Part shown: one piece after another, positions 49,279 through 60,200 of the stretch | Position numbering within the stretch: position 1 is the first letter of the stretch | How the letters are laid out: each line of letters begins with the position of its first letter | Assembly: GCA_900544075.1 (NCBI GenBank) | Contig: UQTJ01000005.1 | Coordinates: 1 to 64,000 of the forward strand | Length of the DNA stretch: 64,000 nt | Reading direction: 5' to 3' | DNA from: an uncultured Bacteroides sp. | GTDB taxonomy: Bacteria; Bacteroidota; Bacteroidia; Bacteroidales; Bacteroidaceae | Notes under the pieces: model-generated | What the model was told of the DNA's origin: nothing | Databases searched by the model: none | What the model saw: only the letters and a program-made list of their open reading frames with translations | Program-made: the position numbers and the translations under genes

Positions 49279-50628
49279 CTAAACATAATTCCACAAACGA
49301 AGTATATCCGTTTCTCCCCAATACCAATGAGTAAAGCCCGCTATCACATTCTTATAACGGTATATGCATGTTTCAGCTTCTGCTCCACGTGTATTCTTGA
49401 CGGAACTGACTTTCACTTCGGAAGCCAACTTACCATTATCCGTATCTATTGACAGAAAACGGAATTCATGCCCTCTGAGCGATATTTCAGAAGCCTCGAT
49501 TATCCGATATCCGGTATGCAGATGCGAATCTATCATAGTACAGCCAAAAGGCAATACACCGCTCATCTCATATGTGCTGCCTCCTTCACGAACCGTAAGC
49601 GAACGTGAAAGAAGTACCATACCGCCTCCCTCTGCTATAATCTTACCACCTTTTTCGGCATAATCCTTAAGCTGCTTCATTAATGGCTTACGACGATGCA
49701 ACTGTCTTGCAAACATCTCAGGAAAGCCACCGGGAAGATATAATATATCAGCCTCCGGAAGATTATTTGAATACAGTGGACTGAAATATGTGATATTGCC
49801 AATAGCCGACAGCCGGTCTATGTTTTCCTTATAAATAAGATTGAATGCCGAATCGCGTGCCACCGCTATTTTCAGCGGCTTATGTTTTCCCTCATACTGA
49901 AAACCCGTTTCCTCTACATCCGATGTGTAAGGAAGAGTATATTCGCATGGAAATATGCGTGTACACATTTTCAGAATACGCTCTATGTCTATATTCTGTT
50001 CCACATACGAAGCGGCTTTCTCTGCCACCTCTTCTATCTCCGAACGGACTGACTGCGTAAGAGCCGTATGACGCTGCGGAAGTTTCAGACTTTCATCGTA
50101 AGGAATATATCCAAGACTGTTCAGTCCGGCATCGTTACATGCATCCTTAAGATACGAAAAATGTGTAGACGAGGAAACATGGGTAAATACCACTCCAACT
50201 ATTTTGACTTGCGGACGGAACAGTTTATATCCGTAAAGCATTGGAGCTACCGAATAGGCTGCCGAACGGGCATTGACCACTAAAATAACAGGTACTGAAA
50301 CTAACTGAGACATCTCTGCACTGCTGCCCTGCATCCTTCTGTAACCGTCAAACAAGGCAGAATTGCCTTCTATCATACAAACTTCAGCTTTCTCTCCGTA
50401 CTTATTATAGACGTATTGCAGATGCGTACGTCCTGCAAACCACGAATCAAGGTTTACAGAGTCTGTTCCTGATGATATGGAGTGCAGTTGTGTATCCATA
50501 AATCCCGGACCGCATTTATAAGGCTGGACTTTTATTCCACGTTTCTTCAAGGCACGAAGAAGACCTAAAGCGAAAACAGTCTTTCCGCTTCCAGATGTTG
50601 CGCCTCCTATGAGAAATTGTGGTTTCAT
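49279..50628 (-). CDS. cobB: CobB/CbiA-type cobyrinate a,c-diamide synthase homologue lacking the glutaminase cysteine
   Basis: 449 residues. The N-terminal ATPase part starts with the P-loop GGATSGSGKTVFALG (8-22) and includes EGNSALFDG. The C-terminal class-I amidotransferase-like part has DILYLPGGFPEMFARQL. The catalytic-cysteine motif AECGG reads AEGGG here (Gly at about residue 334). Without Cys it should not use glutamine as amide donor. It could use ammonia, act on another substrate or be decaying. No other cobalamin genes are nearby. Confidence 0.82.
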   Translation of the reverse strand: MKPQFLIGGATSGSGKTVFALGLLRALKKRGIKVQPYKCGPGFMDTQLHSISSGTDSVNLDSWFAGRTHLQYVYNKYGEKAEVCMIEGNSALFDGYRRMQGSSAEMSQLVSVPVILVVNARSAAYSVAPMLYGYKLFRPQVKIVGVVFTHVSSSTHFSYLKDACNDAGLNSLGYIPYDESLKLPQRHTALTQSVRSEIEEVAEKAASYVEQNIDIERILKMCTRIFPCEYTLPYTSDVEETGFQYEGKHKPLKIAVARDSAFNLIYKENIDRLSAIGNITYFSPLYSNNLPEADILYLPGGFPEMFARQLHRRKPLMKQLKDYAEKGGKIIAEGGGMVLLSRSLTVREGGSTYEMSGVLPFGCTMIDSHLHTGYRIIEASEISLRGHEFRFLSIDTDNGKLASEVKVSSVKNTRGAEAETCIYRYKNVIAGFTHWYWGETDILRLWNYV

Positions 50629-50814
50629 TCTGTTGTTCCTGTCTTAGAAATGCGGTTACAAAATTACAAAAAATATTCTTTCGGCATAACAACCACTGGA
50701 TGTCTATGCCTACAAAATCATAGTCAAAATAGGTTTTTCAGGCTATTTTTTGTAAATTCGCGCAACTTTTCCGCTTTTGGGGAAGTGTCAGAACACAAAA
50801 TACGAAATAACGAT

Positions 50815-51618
50815 ATGAATATAAAGTTTTTAAGCCTTGCAAGCGGCAGCAGCGGCAACTGTTACTATCTGAGCAACGGCAACACATCTGTACTGATAGA
50901 CGGAGGATTGGGAATACGCACCGTAAAAAAGGTTTTGAAGGACCATTGCCTGAACCTGGGTGATGTAAAAGCGGTATTCGTTACCCACGACCATGCAGAC
51001 CACATAAAGGCAGTGGGACATTTGGCCGGAAAACATAATATCCCTATATATGCCACTCAGGAAGTGCACGAAGGTATGCGAAGGAGTTACTGCATGACAG
51101 AGAAACTTGCAGATAATATGAAGAAGTTTATCTCTAAAGGAGAGACAGTAAAAGTTGATGATTTTGAGATAACATGTTTTGAAGTACCTCACGATTCTAC
51201 CGACAATGTGGGCTACAGCATAAAAATCTGCGATAAGGTGTTCACTTTCATTACAGACATAGGGCGTATCACTCCTACTGTAGCCCGGTTTGTAAGTATT
51301 TCAGACTATTTGGTAATGGAAGCAAACTACGATAAGAGTATGCTTGACTGCGGTCCATACCCTACCCACCTGAAAGAAAGAATAGCAAGCGGGAACGGCC
51401 ATTTGTGCAACAAGGAACTGGCAGAGTTTATTTCCTGCAACTTCCCTTCACGGCTGAAATATCTGTGGTTATGCCATCTCAGCAAGGACAACAATCATCC
51501 GGAACTGGCGCTGAAGACAGTGGAAGCAGCACTTAAATCAAAAAATATAATAGTAGGAAAAGATGTGGAGGTCATTCCTTTGAGAAGGACCTCTCCTACA
51601 GGCATCTTTGAATTATAA
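50815..51618 (+). CDS. metallo-beta-lactamase-fold hydrolase (WalJ/YycJ-like)
   Basis: 267 residues from ATG 50815. The in-frame extension from 50617 runs back through the divergent cobB start and is not family-like. FLSLASGSSGNCYYLS opens the fold, the metal motif HDHADH is at 58-63, and VPHDSTDNVGYS and a late LCHLSKDNNHPELA give the remaining ligands. Family members are predicted DNA or RNA 5'-exonucleases. In Firmicutes YycJ/WalJ aids replication-associated repair. Here it is not near walRK. Confidence 0.92.
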   Translation: MNIKFLSLASGSSGNCYYLSNGNTSVLIDGGLGIRTVKKVLKDHCLNLGDVKAVFVTHDHADHIKAVGHLAGKHNIPIYATQEVHEGMRRSYCMTEKLADNMKKFISKGETVKVDDFEITCFEVPHDSTDNVGYSIKICDKVFTFITDIGRITPTVARFVSISDYLVMEANYDKSMLDCGPYPTHLKERIASGNGHLCNKELAEFISCNFPSRLKYLWLCHLSKDNNHPELALKTVEAALKSKNIIVGKDVEVIPLRRTSPTGIFEL

Positions 51619-52056
51619 TCAAGGTCGTATCTTTGCAAGGAAATCCGATATCAGGGGAAGTATCTCTTCCGGTTCGGAAATTCCGTCGCATAATGTTTCT
51701 ACAGGACAACGTCCGGTACCGTCACGGTTTATAATATACTCGGTTTCCACATCGAAACCAACGAGTACTCCGGCTTTGCGCAACAGGCACAATGCCGGAG
51801 TACTTATTATATGGGTGTGAAGTCTTGAAACCTTTCCTAAAATCATAAGAGCAGCTGCACCCTTGCCTACCACCTTGTCGGCAATGAAAGCTCCATCCAG
51901 CAGTTCCGGTTCTGTATGCAGCATATCATATAGGTCTGCCACTCCCTTGCGCGAGAATGTCCTCATCACAGTTCCGTTGCCTACTACGCACGACCATCCG
52001 CCTTTTTTCAATTCTTCCACTAAGGCAGACATCTCACAATTCCAGGACTGAATCAT
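51619..52056 (-). CDS. DUF1893 protein
   Basis: 145 residues of the DUF1893 family (deaminase-like fold): GWSCVVGNGTVMRTFSRKGVADLYDML, then AFIADKVVGKGAAALMILGKVSRLHTHIIS, with LLRKAGVLVGFDVETEYIINRDGTGRCPVETLC near the end. Enzymatic activity is not established. It overlaps the aldo-keto reductase gene by 4 bp, so it is coupled to this operon. Confidence 0.88.
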   Translation of the reverse strand: MIQSWNCEMSALVEELKKGGWSCVVGNGTVMRTFSRKGVADLYDMLHTEPELLDGAFIADKVVGKGAAALMILGKVSRLHTHIISTPALCLLRKAGVLVGFDVETEYIINRDGTGRCPVETLCDGISEPEEILPLISDFLAKIRP

Positions 52057-53429
52057 AACTTATTCTGTTTTAAGGACTCTACAAAGCGGTCTATACGATG
52101 CAGTTCATGAGGAATGTTTATATCCTGCGGACAGTGGTCCACACATTCTCTACAACCGATACAATGGCTTGCCTGTCTCAGTTTAGGAACACTCCTGTCA
52201 TACCCTATCAGATATGCTCTGCGGGCCTTGTCATAGTTTTCGTCCTTGCTCGATTTCGGCACATTACCCTCATTCACACATTTGTTGTAGTGTACAAGTA
52301 TAGCCGGAATATCTATACCGTAGGGACACGGCATACAGTATTTACAGTCATTGCATGGCACCGTAGGATATTTCTTCATCAGCTGTGCAGTTTCTTCAAG
52401 AAATTCCTTATCCTCGTCTGTCAGATGGACTAAAGGTGAATATGTACGGATATTGTCCTGCAAATGTTCCATATATGTCATTCCGCTTAGAACAGTCAAT
52501 ACCTTATCCCAGGTACCGGCAAACCGGAAAGCCCATGATGCCACACTGTCCGAAGGGCGTTGCTGCTTGAATCTGTCAACTATATGCTGAGGCACGTTCG
52601 ACAATCGTCCTCCCAAAAGCGGCTCCATAATGATAGCCTGAATATTCCGCTTTTCAAGTTCTCCATACAGATATTCCGCATTTACGTTTCTACCTGTGGC
52701 ATGTCGCCAGTCTACATAGTTAAGCTGTATCTGTACGAAATCCCAGTGTACCTTGTCATGCATGGCCAGAACCTCGTCGAATACATCCTGAGTGCCATGG
52801 AACGAAAAACCAAGGTTACGGATTCTTCCGGCCTTTCTTTCTTCAATGAGATAATCCAGCATACCATTGTCAATATATCTGGCACGGAATGTCTTCATAC
52901 CGCCATTACCTATGGAATGAAGCAGATAGTAGTCGATATAATCCACCTGAAGCTCTTCGAACGACCTCTTATACATCTTGATGGAGTTCTCGCGTGTGTA
53001 GTTCGAGAAGTTCGACAACTTTGTAGCCACATAGAATTTCTCCCTCGGATGACGTTTGAGAGCTATACCTGTAGATTTCTCGGACCATCCCTGCACATAT
53101 ACCGGTGATGTATCGTAATAATTCACTCCATGAGCCATGGCATAGTCTATCAGCTCATTCACGGCATCCTGGTCTATTACATTTCCATCTCCTGCCGGTG
53201 AAGGAAGAGTCGGCCAGCGCATACATCCATATCCCAACAGTGAAACCTTGTCACCACGCTCTGAAGTACGGTATGTCATCTTATCCACAGGCACCGGAGC
53301 TGCAGGACCTGCAGCGGCTTCTTCCTCAGACTTGCCTTTTCCGCATCCATAGAACAGTCCGCCCACTGTGGCGGTGCTGATACCAACTATCTTGATAAAA
53401 TCTCTTCGGTTTATATTTTTCTTTTCCAT
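52053..53429 (-). CDS. Tat-type aldo-keto reductase with a ferredoxin domain
   Basis: 458 residues. A twin-arginine-like signal (NRRDFIKIVGISTATVGGLFYGC) is followed by an AKR barrel (about 50-340: VNYYDTSPVYVQGWSE with catalytic Tyr, ATKLSNF with Lys, YYLLHSIG). A C-terminal 4Fe-4S domain has CNDCKYCMPCPYG and CIGCRECVDHCP. Substrate unknown. It lies 18 bp downstream of the polyferredoxin gene, which could supply or accept electrons. Confidence 0.9.
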   Translation of the reverse strand: MEKKNINRRDFIKIVGISTATVGGLFYGCGKGKSEEEAAAGPAAPVPVDKMTYRTSERGDKVSLLGYGCMRWPTLPSPAGDGNVIDQDAVNELIDYAMAHGVNYYDTSPVYVQGWSEKSTGIALKRHPREKFYVATKLSNFSNYTRENSIKMYKRSFEELQVDYIDYYLLHSIGNGGMKTFRARYIDNGMLDYLIEERKAGRIRNLGFSFHGTQDVFDEVLAMHDKVHWDFVQIQLNYVDWRHATGRNVNAEYLYGELEKRNIQAIIMEPLLGGRLSNVPQHIVDRFKQQRPSDSVASWAFRFAGTWDKVLTVLSGMTYMEHLQDNIRTYSPLVHLTDEDKEFLEETAQLMKKYPTVPCNDCKYCMPCPYGIDIPAILVHYNKCVNEGNVPKSSKDENYDKARRAYLIGYDRSVPKLRQASHCIGCRECVDHCPQDINIPHELHRIDRFVESLKQNKL

Positions 53430-53447
53430 ACACTAATCTCCTTTTTA

Positions 53448-54953
53448 TCAAATCATTCTATGACGTTCGTGTCCTTCCACATAAATTGCGCTGAAAGGAC
53501 GTGACGGACAAAGATTCTCGCATGCTCCACAGCCGATACAGCGTTCTACATTGACTGAAGGAATCTGAGGCGAGGTCTTATCCCCGGCCTTGCTGTGAAT
53601 CATGGTTATGGCCCCTGTAGGACAATGACGCTCACAGTTACCGCAGTTCACATTATCTTTTACAGCTACGCAGTTCTCCATTATAAATACTGCATGACCT
53701 ATCTGTGTAGAAGCCTTGTCTGCCATAGAAATGAGATTGATAGCGCCTGTAGGACATACTTCAGAACATTTGGTACATTCCGGACGGCAATAACCTTTCT
53801 CGTATGACATTTCCGGCTGCATCAGTTTCATCAGATCCGTAGAAGGACGAAGTACCTGGTTAGGGCATACCGAAACACACAACTGACATCCGGTACACTT
53901 CTTGGCAAAACTGTTCTTGCTCAATGCTCCGGGAGGAAGTATTGGAGTATTTCTTTTAGGAACCTTCTTGTCTATAATCTTTGCCAGTCCGCCATCTACC
54001 TTCATTTCCTGTGCTTTCAATGCACTGCCTGCCGCCACAGCAACTGCTGTTGTAAGGAAAGTTCTTCTTGAATTATCCGTTTCTACAGTTTTAAACTCTT
54101 CCTTCCCGTTTTCATCTTTTTTCTTTCCATGAAAACGGAATTCGTAATGTATTGCTCCATGCTTACATGAATCAAGACAATTCATACAGCTTACACAGCG
54201 CGTATAATCTACATTGTGATTCTTAATATCAATACAAGATGCTTTACACTGCTTGGAACACAAACGACAGTTTTTACATTTATCACTGTCTATTTTAATT
54301 CTGAAAAATGAGAAACGGGAAACATAGCCTAAGATAGTACCGACCGGACAAATTGTATTACAGTATGTACGTCCGTTACGCCATGCTAAAACAAATATGA
54401 CAACAAATGTGACAAGAGCAATAATGAATGTCGGAAGACTCTTTATCCAAACCTCTGTAGAATAGAAAGCATAGCTGTCTGCACGTTCGGCAAAGTAAGC
54501 AAGAACATTATTACCCAGCTGCCATACCGGAGCCAGTAAATTAGAAGCTATCCTTCCATATGAGCTATACGGGGAAAGCAAAGCGACCACCGAACCCGCA
54601 CCAAGGAAAAATGCCGCAATAAATATTGCCAATACAATATTTCTCAAATAAAAATAAGCAACAGAATATGTAAATCTGTTTTTCTTTTTCTTACGCATTC
54701 CACTAATGCGTGATATCACATCCTGCATTACTCCCAAAGGACAGATAACGGAACAATATACACGACCGAAAATTAATGTAAGTAAAAACAGGAAAACCAG
54801 TACCAATGTATTTACAGCAAATAAAGCAGGCATGAATTGGATTTTTGCCATCCAACCCAACCAGGTATGTATAGTACCGGTAAAATCAAGAAATAATAAT
54901 GTAATACTAACAAAAAATACTAATGCAAGAATTTCTCTGATTTTTCTCAACAT
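53448..54953 (-). CDS. membrane polyferredoxin (NapH/CcoG-like 4Fe-4S protein)
   Basis: 501 residues: four or five N-terminal helices with VYCSVICPLGVMQDV and TYCNTICPVGTILGYVSRF loops. Two ferredoxin repeats follow (CKNCRLCSKQCKASC; CVSCMNCLDSCKHGA), then a RRTFLTTAVAVAAG hydrophobic stretch and a C-terminal array of further clusters (CTGCQLCVSVCPNQ; CTKCSEVCPTG; CGNCERHCPTG; CIGCGACENLCPS). It probably moves electrons across or along the membrane to the aldo-keto reductase encoded downstream. The donor is unknown. Confidence 0.9.
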   Translation of the reverse strand: MLRKIREILALVFFVSITLLFLDFTGTIHTWLGWMAKIQFMPALFAVNTLVLVFLFLLTLIFGRVYCSVICPLGVMQDVISRISGMRKKKKNRFTYSVAYFYLRNIVLAIFIAAFFLGAGSVVALLSPYSSYGRIASNLLAPVWQLGNNVLAYFAERADSYAFYSTEVWIKSLPTFIIALVTFVVIFVLAWRNGRTYCNTICPVGTILGYVSRFSFFRIKIDSDKCKNCRLCSKQCKASCIDIKNHNVDYTRCVSCMNCLDSCKHGAIHYEFRFHGKKKDENGKEEFKTVETDNSRRTFLTTAVAVAAGSALKAQEMKVDGGLAKIIDKKVPKRNTPILPPGALSKNSFAKKCTGCQLCVSVCPNQVLRPSTDLMKLMQPEMSYEKGYCRPECTKCSEVCPTGAINLISMADKASTQIGHAVFIMENCVAVKDNVNCGNCERHCPTGAITMIHSKAGDKTSPQIPSVNVERCIGCGACENLCPSRPFSAIYVEGHERHRMI

Positions 54954-55151
54954 AATACAATAATGTCATTTATATACTAATTAGTACAAAAGTAAGAAAA
55001 AAACGATTTACAATAAAGATTTTCTAAGACAATATGTCATTACGATATCAAATTAGACTAATTATAGATAAGATTCAAAGGCATATTCACTTTGAATAAT
55101 AGTTTTTTTTCACCATATTTGCTCTCACAAAATATTTTTAAACCATAAGTT

Positions 55152-55943
55152 ATGAAAAAGAAAGATTTATTATTATGCGCTTCAATATATTTACTGACAA
55201 GTTGCGGTTCTGTACCATTAACCGGAAGAAAACAACTACTGTTGGTTTCCGATTCTGAAGTCCTCACCTCAAGTCTTACCCAATATAATGATTACATAAA
55301 GACCGCAAAGAAATCCACATCGTCATCACAGACAGCTATGGTAAAGCGTGTAGGCCAGAAAATAGCAGCTGCAACAGAAGCCTATCTCAGACAGTCGGGA
55401 ATGACAAATGAGGTAAAGAACTTCTCCTGGGAATTCAATCTGATAAACGACAAACAGGTAAATGCCTTCTGTATGCCGGGAGGTAAAATCGTGGTATATG
55501 AGGGACTGATGAAATTAGTGTCATCGGACGATGAGTTGGCTGTGGTTATAGGGCATGAAGTGGCACATGCGGTAGCAAAACACAGCAATGAAAGAATGAG
55601 CCAGCAGATAGCGGCACAATACGGCGCACAAATCCTTTCGGCTGCACTATCAGAGAAAAGTACAATGGTAAAGAATGTAGCCGGCACTGTTTACGGCATT
55701 GGAGCGCAATATGGCGTAATGCTGCCATTCTCAAGAACACACGAACTTGAAGCCGACTATATGGGGCTGATACTTATGACTATAGCAGGATATAATCCGG
55801 AAGTGGCTGTCAATTTCTGGCAGAAGATGTCCGCCGGTTCAACAGGAAGTACCCCGGAATTTATGAGTACTCACCCAAGCGATGCTCACCGAATATCTGA
55901 AATAAAAAGGATTCTGCCAGAAATAATGAAATACAAAAAGTAG
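55152..55943 (+). CDS. M48-family metallopeptidase, lipoprotein
   Basis: 263 residues. Lipobox LLTSC (Cys 18), zinc motif H135-EVA-H139 in VVIGHEVAHAVAKHS, and the third ligand Glu in ELEADYMGLILM. A catalytic core without membrane helices places it in the BepA/LoiP-like periplasmic group involved in outer-membrane protein quality control. It is monocistronic and converges with the efflux operon. Confidence 0.92.
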   Translation: MKKKDLLLCASIYLLTSCGSVPLTGRKQLLLVSDSEVLTSSLTQYNDYIKTAKKSTSSSQTAMVKRVGQKIAAATEAYLRQSGMTNEVKNFSWEFNLINDKQVNAFCMPGGKIVVYEGLMKLVSSDDELAVVIGHEVAHAVAKHSNERMSQQIAAQYGAQILSAALSEKSTMVKNVAGTVYGIGAQYGVMLPFSRTHELEADYMGLILMTIAGYNPEVAVNFWQKMSAGSTGSTPEFMSTHPSDAHRISEIKRILPEIMKYKK

Positions 55944-55975
55944 AAATATATTGCATTATTTCCACCACTTTATAC

Positions 55976-57295
55976 CTACTCCAAATACATAGTAACCTTT
56001 CCACTGATTTGCAACAATGATATCTCACACATCTTTGTGTTATATTGTGCAGAGAGAATACGTTCTTCCGCATCAAGAAGACTCTTTTGAGCCTCTCTCA
56101 TCTCAATACCGGACAGGTCTCCCAATAAGTAACGTTCTTTGGCAATCTCATGATTTTCCTTAGCCGTGACGAGATTCTGTTTTTCAAGGTTGAGCAGTTT
56201 TATATTATTCCTGTATGCTTGCCATAAATTACTTAGTTCAGCACGCAAACCAAGTTCCACCTGTTCGCGTTCAAGTTGTGCATTTCTTATTGACAAACTG
56301 GCATTTCTCTTTTCCCTTTTACGATTACCGTCAAAAATATTAAATCCTACAGTAATACCTCCACTAAATCCCCAGTTGTTACGGCTTCGTACTGAATTCA
56401 CATCATACCTGTTAAGAGTGTATCCATATCCGGCATTAAGTCTGACATAAGGATAATTGCGCGACAGTACTTTCTTGTAGTCCAATTGGGCAATAGTCGA
56501 ATTATGATCCGCTTTAAGGATGTTGGCGTTACAAGTCAGTACAGAGCTCCACAGGTCCTCAAAATCTAAATTCTGGTTGAGGTTAATAACAGAATCCTCG
56601 ACTTGTATGAGTCTGTTAACCTCTTTATTCGCCATCAGCTCATTAAGGTTTATCATAGAAGTATGTACCAGTTCCTGCTGTTTGATATACTGTGCACTGT
56701 CAGCATTGAAATCCACTTTTGCCTGTTGATAGTCCAGGCGTGAGAAATTACCTATATGATACCTTTCCTCTACTATACGCATACGCTCCCTTGAAAGCGA
56801 CACAGCATATCTGAAGTTCTTAAGCCTTATTTCCTGCTGTATATAATTATAATACTCTGCAGTAAGAGTAGCAATAAAATCCTCAACGGCTATTCTGGTG
56901 TTAGTAGAGCCTAAACGCTCAAATTCCTTAAGTTGCTTGTAAGTAGTACTGATGTTAAACCCGTCAAATATAGTCCAGTTTAAATCAATTCCAGCATCCA
57001 GAGTATGATCCATTGCGTTTCTTATACTGGTGTAGCTACCGTTGTCTTTATTCCTGGTATCACTGCTATTAAGGTCGCCTCTGTACGATGCACTAATATC
57101 TATTGTAGGCAGATAACCGGCATTTGCCAATGTAGCATTATTCCGACTTATCTGTTCATCATTCCTTGATATAATAAGAGAGTAATTGTTGACAAGTCCT
57201 TCTTCAAGACACTGTTTCAGGTCATAATGATATTGGGCAACAACATTTGCAGCTGTTCCCAATAACAAAACTATGATATATATAAATCGCTTCAT
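55976..57295 (-). CDS. TolC-family outer-membrane efflux protein
   Basis: 439 residues with a signal peptide (about 1-20) and two related halves of long helices and short strands. YHIGNFSRLDYQQAKVDF and YLLGDLSGIEMREAQKSLLDAE are the paired repeats typical of TolC channels. It overlaps the RND pump gene by 4 bp and completes the tripartite system encoded at 61.4-56 kb. Confidence 0.94.
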   Translation of the reverse strand: MKRFIYIIVLLLGTAANVVAQYHYDLKQCLEEGLVNNYSLIISRNDEQISRNNATLANAGYLPTIDISASYRGDLNSSDTRNKDNGSYTSIRNAMDHTLDAGIDLNWTIFDGFNISTTYKQLKEFERLGSTNTRIAVEDFIATLTAEYYNYIQQEIRLKNFRYAVSLSRERMRIVEERYHIGNFSRLDYQQAKVDFNADSAQYIKQQELVHTSMINLNELMANKEVNRLIQVEDSVINLNQNLDFEDLWSSVLTCNANILKADHNSTIAQLDYKKVLSRNYPYVRLNAGYGYTLNRYDVNSVRSRNNWGFSGGITVGFNIFDGNRKREKRNASLSIRNAQLEREQVELGLRAELSNLWQAYRNNIKLLNLEKQNLVTAKENHEIAKERYLLGDLSGIEMREAQKSLLDAEERILSAQYNTKMCEISLLQISGKVTMYLE

Positions 57296-60200
57296 TGTTT
57301 TTTCTCTTTCTTAGCACGGTTAGTAGAAATATATGAATAAATAGCCGGAACGATATACATGGTAAGGAACGTGGATACTATCATACCCCCGACTACAGCG
57401 GTACCCATTGCTATTCTCTGATTGGCACCCTCACCTGTGGCAAAAGCCAATGGTATAAGTCCCAAAACCGTAGATGCACTTGTCATGAGAATAGGTCTTA
57501 AACGTTGTAATGCCGCATCACGTATAGCACTCATTTTATCCTCTCCTGCCTCTTGTTTCTGATTGGCAAACTCCACAATAAGAATACCGTTCTTGGCTAC
57601 AAGCCCTATCAACATAATGATACCAATCTGACTGAATATATTCATTGTAATATCATTGAAGTACATGAATACCAAAGCTCCAGCTATGGCCAAAGGCACT
57701 GTAAGCATAATGATGAAAGGGTCCTTAAAACTCTCAAACTGTGCTGCCAGTATCAGGTATATTAATATCAAAGCCAATATAAAGGCAAACATAAGACTGG
57801 ACGAACTTTCCCGATATTCCTTTGAATCGCCCGAAAGAGCCGTACGGAAGGTTTCATCCAGCGTAGATGCTGCTATCTTGTCCATCTCATCCAGTCCTTC
57901 TCCAATGGTATATCCTTCGGACAATCCGGCCGAGACAGTAGCAGAAAGGAAACGGTTATAATGGTATAACTTGGGAGGTGCAATAGACTCTACAAATTCC
58001 ACAAGATTATCAAGCTGTATCATGTCTCCATTATCATTCCTTATATATATTGACTTTATGTTAGCCGGCTGGTTCCTTTGCTGACGGTTTATCTGTGCCA
58101 ATATTTCATATTGCTTGCCGTTCATATAGAAATATCCCATACGCTGACCACTCAATCCATATTGAAGTGTCTCAGCAATATCCCGTACACTAACTCCCAT
58201 TGTTCCTGCCTTATCACGGTTTATATTAACACGCACCTCAGGACTGCTGAACTTCAAGTCGACATCAGCCATCTGGAATACAGGATTGTCATAAACCTGA
58301 CTTAAAAATTCGGGCAACACCTTCTCAAGTTTTTCCAGACTTGTTGCCTGGATAACATACTGCACAGGCATACTGCTCTTCCTGCCGCCAAATGATGACT
58401 GCTGACGTACAAAGGCACGCGCTTTTGTCTTCGTTTTTATAGCCTTGGATAGCTTCTCGGCCGCCTCCATCTGACTGTAGTCCCTTTCACGCAAGTCTTT
58501 CAAGGTAACGCTTATATTACCGCTACCACTGGATACACGTGCAGTTATAAACTCTGCGTCGGGTATTATAGAGTCTGTCAAGTCGAAAATATCTTCGGTA
58601 TAATCCCTGATATATTCATAACTGGCTCCTTCAGCAGCACGGGTCATGATATTTATCTGCGAACGGTCCTCCAACGGTGCCATCTCCGAAGGAATATTAA
58701 TCCAAAGATATCCAATCAATCCTAAAGTAATAAAAATAAACGGAACTGATATTATCCTATGTTTCAGAAAAGCATTGAGAGATCTGCTGTAAATATTGTT
58801 AAGCCCCTCGAAAAAAGGCTCTGTCTTACGATAGAACCAGCTCTGTCTTTCTCTATATACCAGAAGCTTGGTAGCCAACATCGGGGTAAACGTAAGTGCC
58901 GCGAAAGAAGATATAATCACTGAACCGGCCACCACAAAACTGAACTCACGGAACAGACGTCCGCTTGTTCCTTCCATGAAAACTATTGGAAGGAAAACAG
59001 CAACCAGCGTAATGGTGGTAGAAATTACAGCAAAGAATATTTCCTTGGCGCCCTCAATACCGGCATCAAAAGGCTTCATTCCCTTTTCTATCCTTATATA
59101 GATATTTTCCGTCATCACAATGGCATCGTCAACAACCAGACCGACAGACAATACCACAGCAAGCATGGTAAGAACGTTGATTGAAAATCCTGCAACGTAC
59201 ATCACAAAGAAAGCACCTATAAGCGAAACCGGAATGACAATACACGGTATAAGAGTGACACGCCAGTCGCGCAAGAATAGGAAAATTATTATGATTACCA
59301 GCACGAAGGCCTCATATACAGTACTTTCAACCTCAGCAATAGAAGCTCGTATAAACTTGGTATTATCAAATCCGTACATATAATTGACATCCTCAGGCAA
59401 GTCCTTACGCATCTGTTCCATACGTTCATAAACGGCATCAGCTATCTCTATATGATTGGCTCCTGGCTGTGGAATAACAACCACACCGACCATTGGCACA
59501 CCGTTCATCTTCATGTAACTCTTCAAATCGGCAGGACCAAGCTCGGCAAACCCTATATCACTCAACCTTATAACACGACCGTTTACCTCCTTTATCACTA
59601 CATTATTAAACTCCTTTGCTGTATGCATCTGCCCCATTGTACGAAGTGTAAGTTCCATTGTATTACCTTCTATACTACCTGACGGAAGTTCCACATTCTC
59701 GTTATCCATGGCTTTCTTGACATCAACAGGAGTTATTCCATAACCGGCCATTTTAGTAGGATCCAACCATATACGCATTGAATAGCGTTTCTCTCCCCAG
59801 ATTGATACGCTACTCACGTCTGATATAGTCTGCAACTGTTCCTTGACCGTAAGGGATGCTATTTCACTCAACTCCAGAAGAGAACGAGTCTGGCTCTGTA
59901 TGGCTACCATAAGAATAGGACTTGCATCGGCATCAGCCTTTGATACAGTAGGTGGGTCGCAGTCACGCGGCAAGTATCGCTGAGCACGTGAGACCTTATC
60001 GCGAACGTCGTTTGCAGCAGTCTCCAAATCCACTGACAATTCGAACTCAACAGTTATACGACATTGCCCTTGCTGGCTGACACTGGATAAAGAACGTATT
60101 CCCGGAATACCATTGATATTCTGCTCCAAAGGTTCAGTAATCTGATTCTCAATAACATCAGCGTTCGCACCGGCATAACTGCATGTAACCGATATAATAG

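Noticed and set aside
50617..50814. N-terminal extension of the MBL protein
   Set aside because: Overlaps the cobB start and is unlike the family; ATG 50815 begins the fold.
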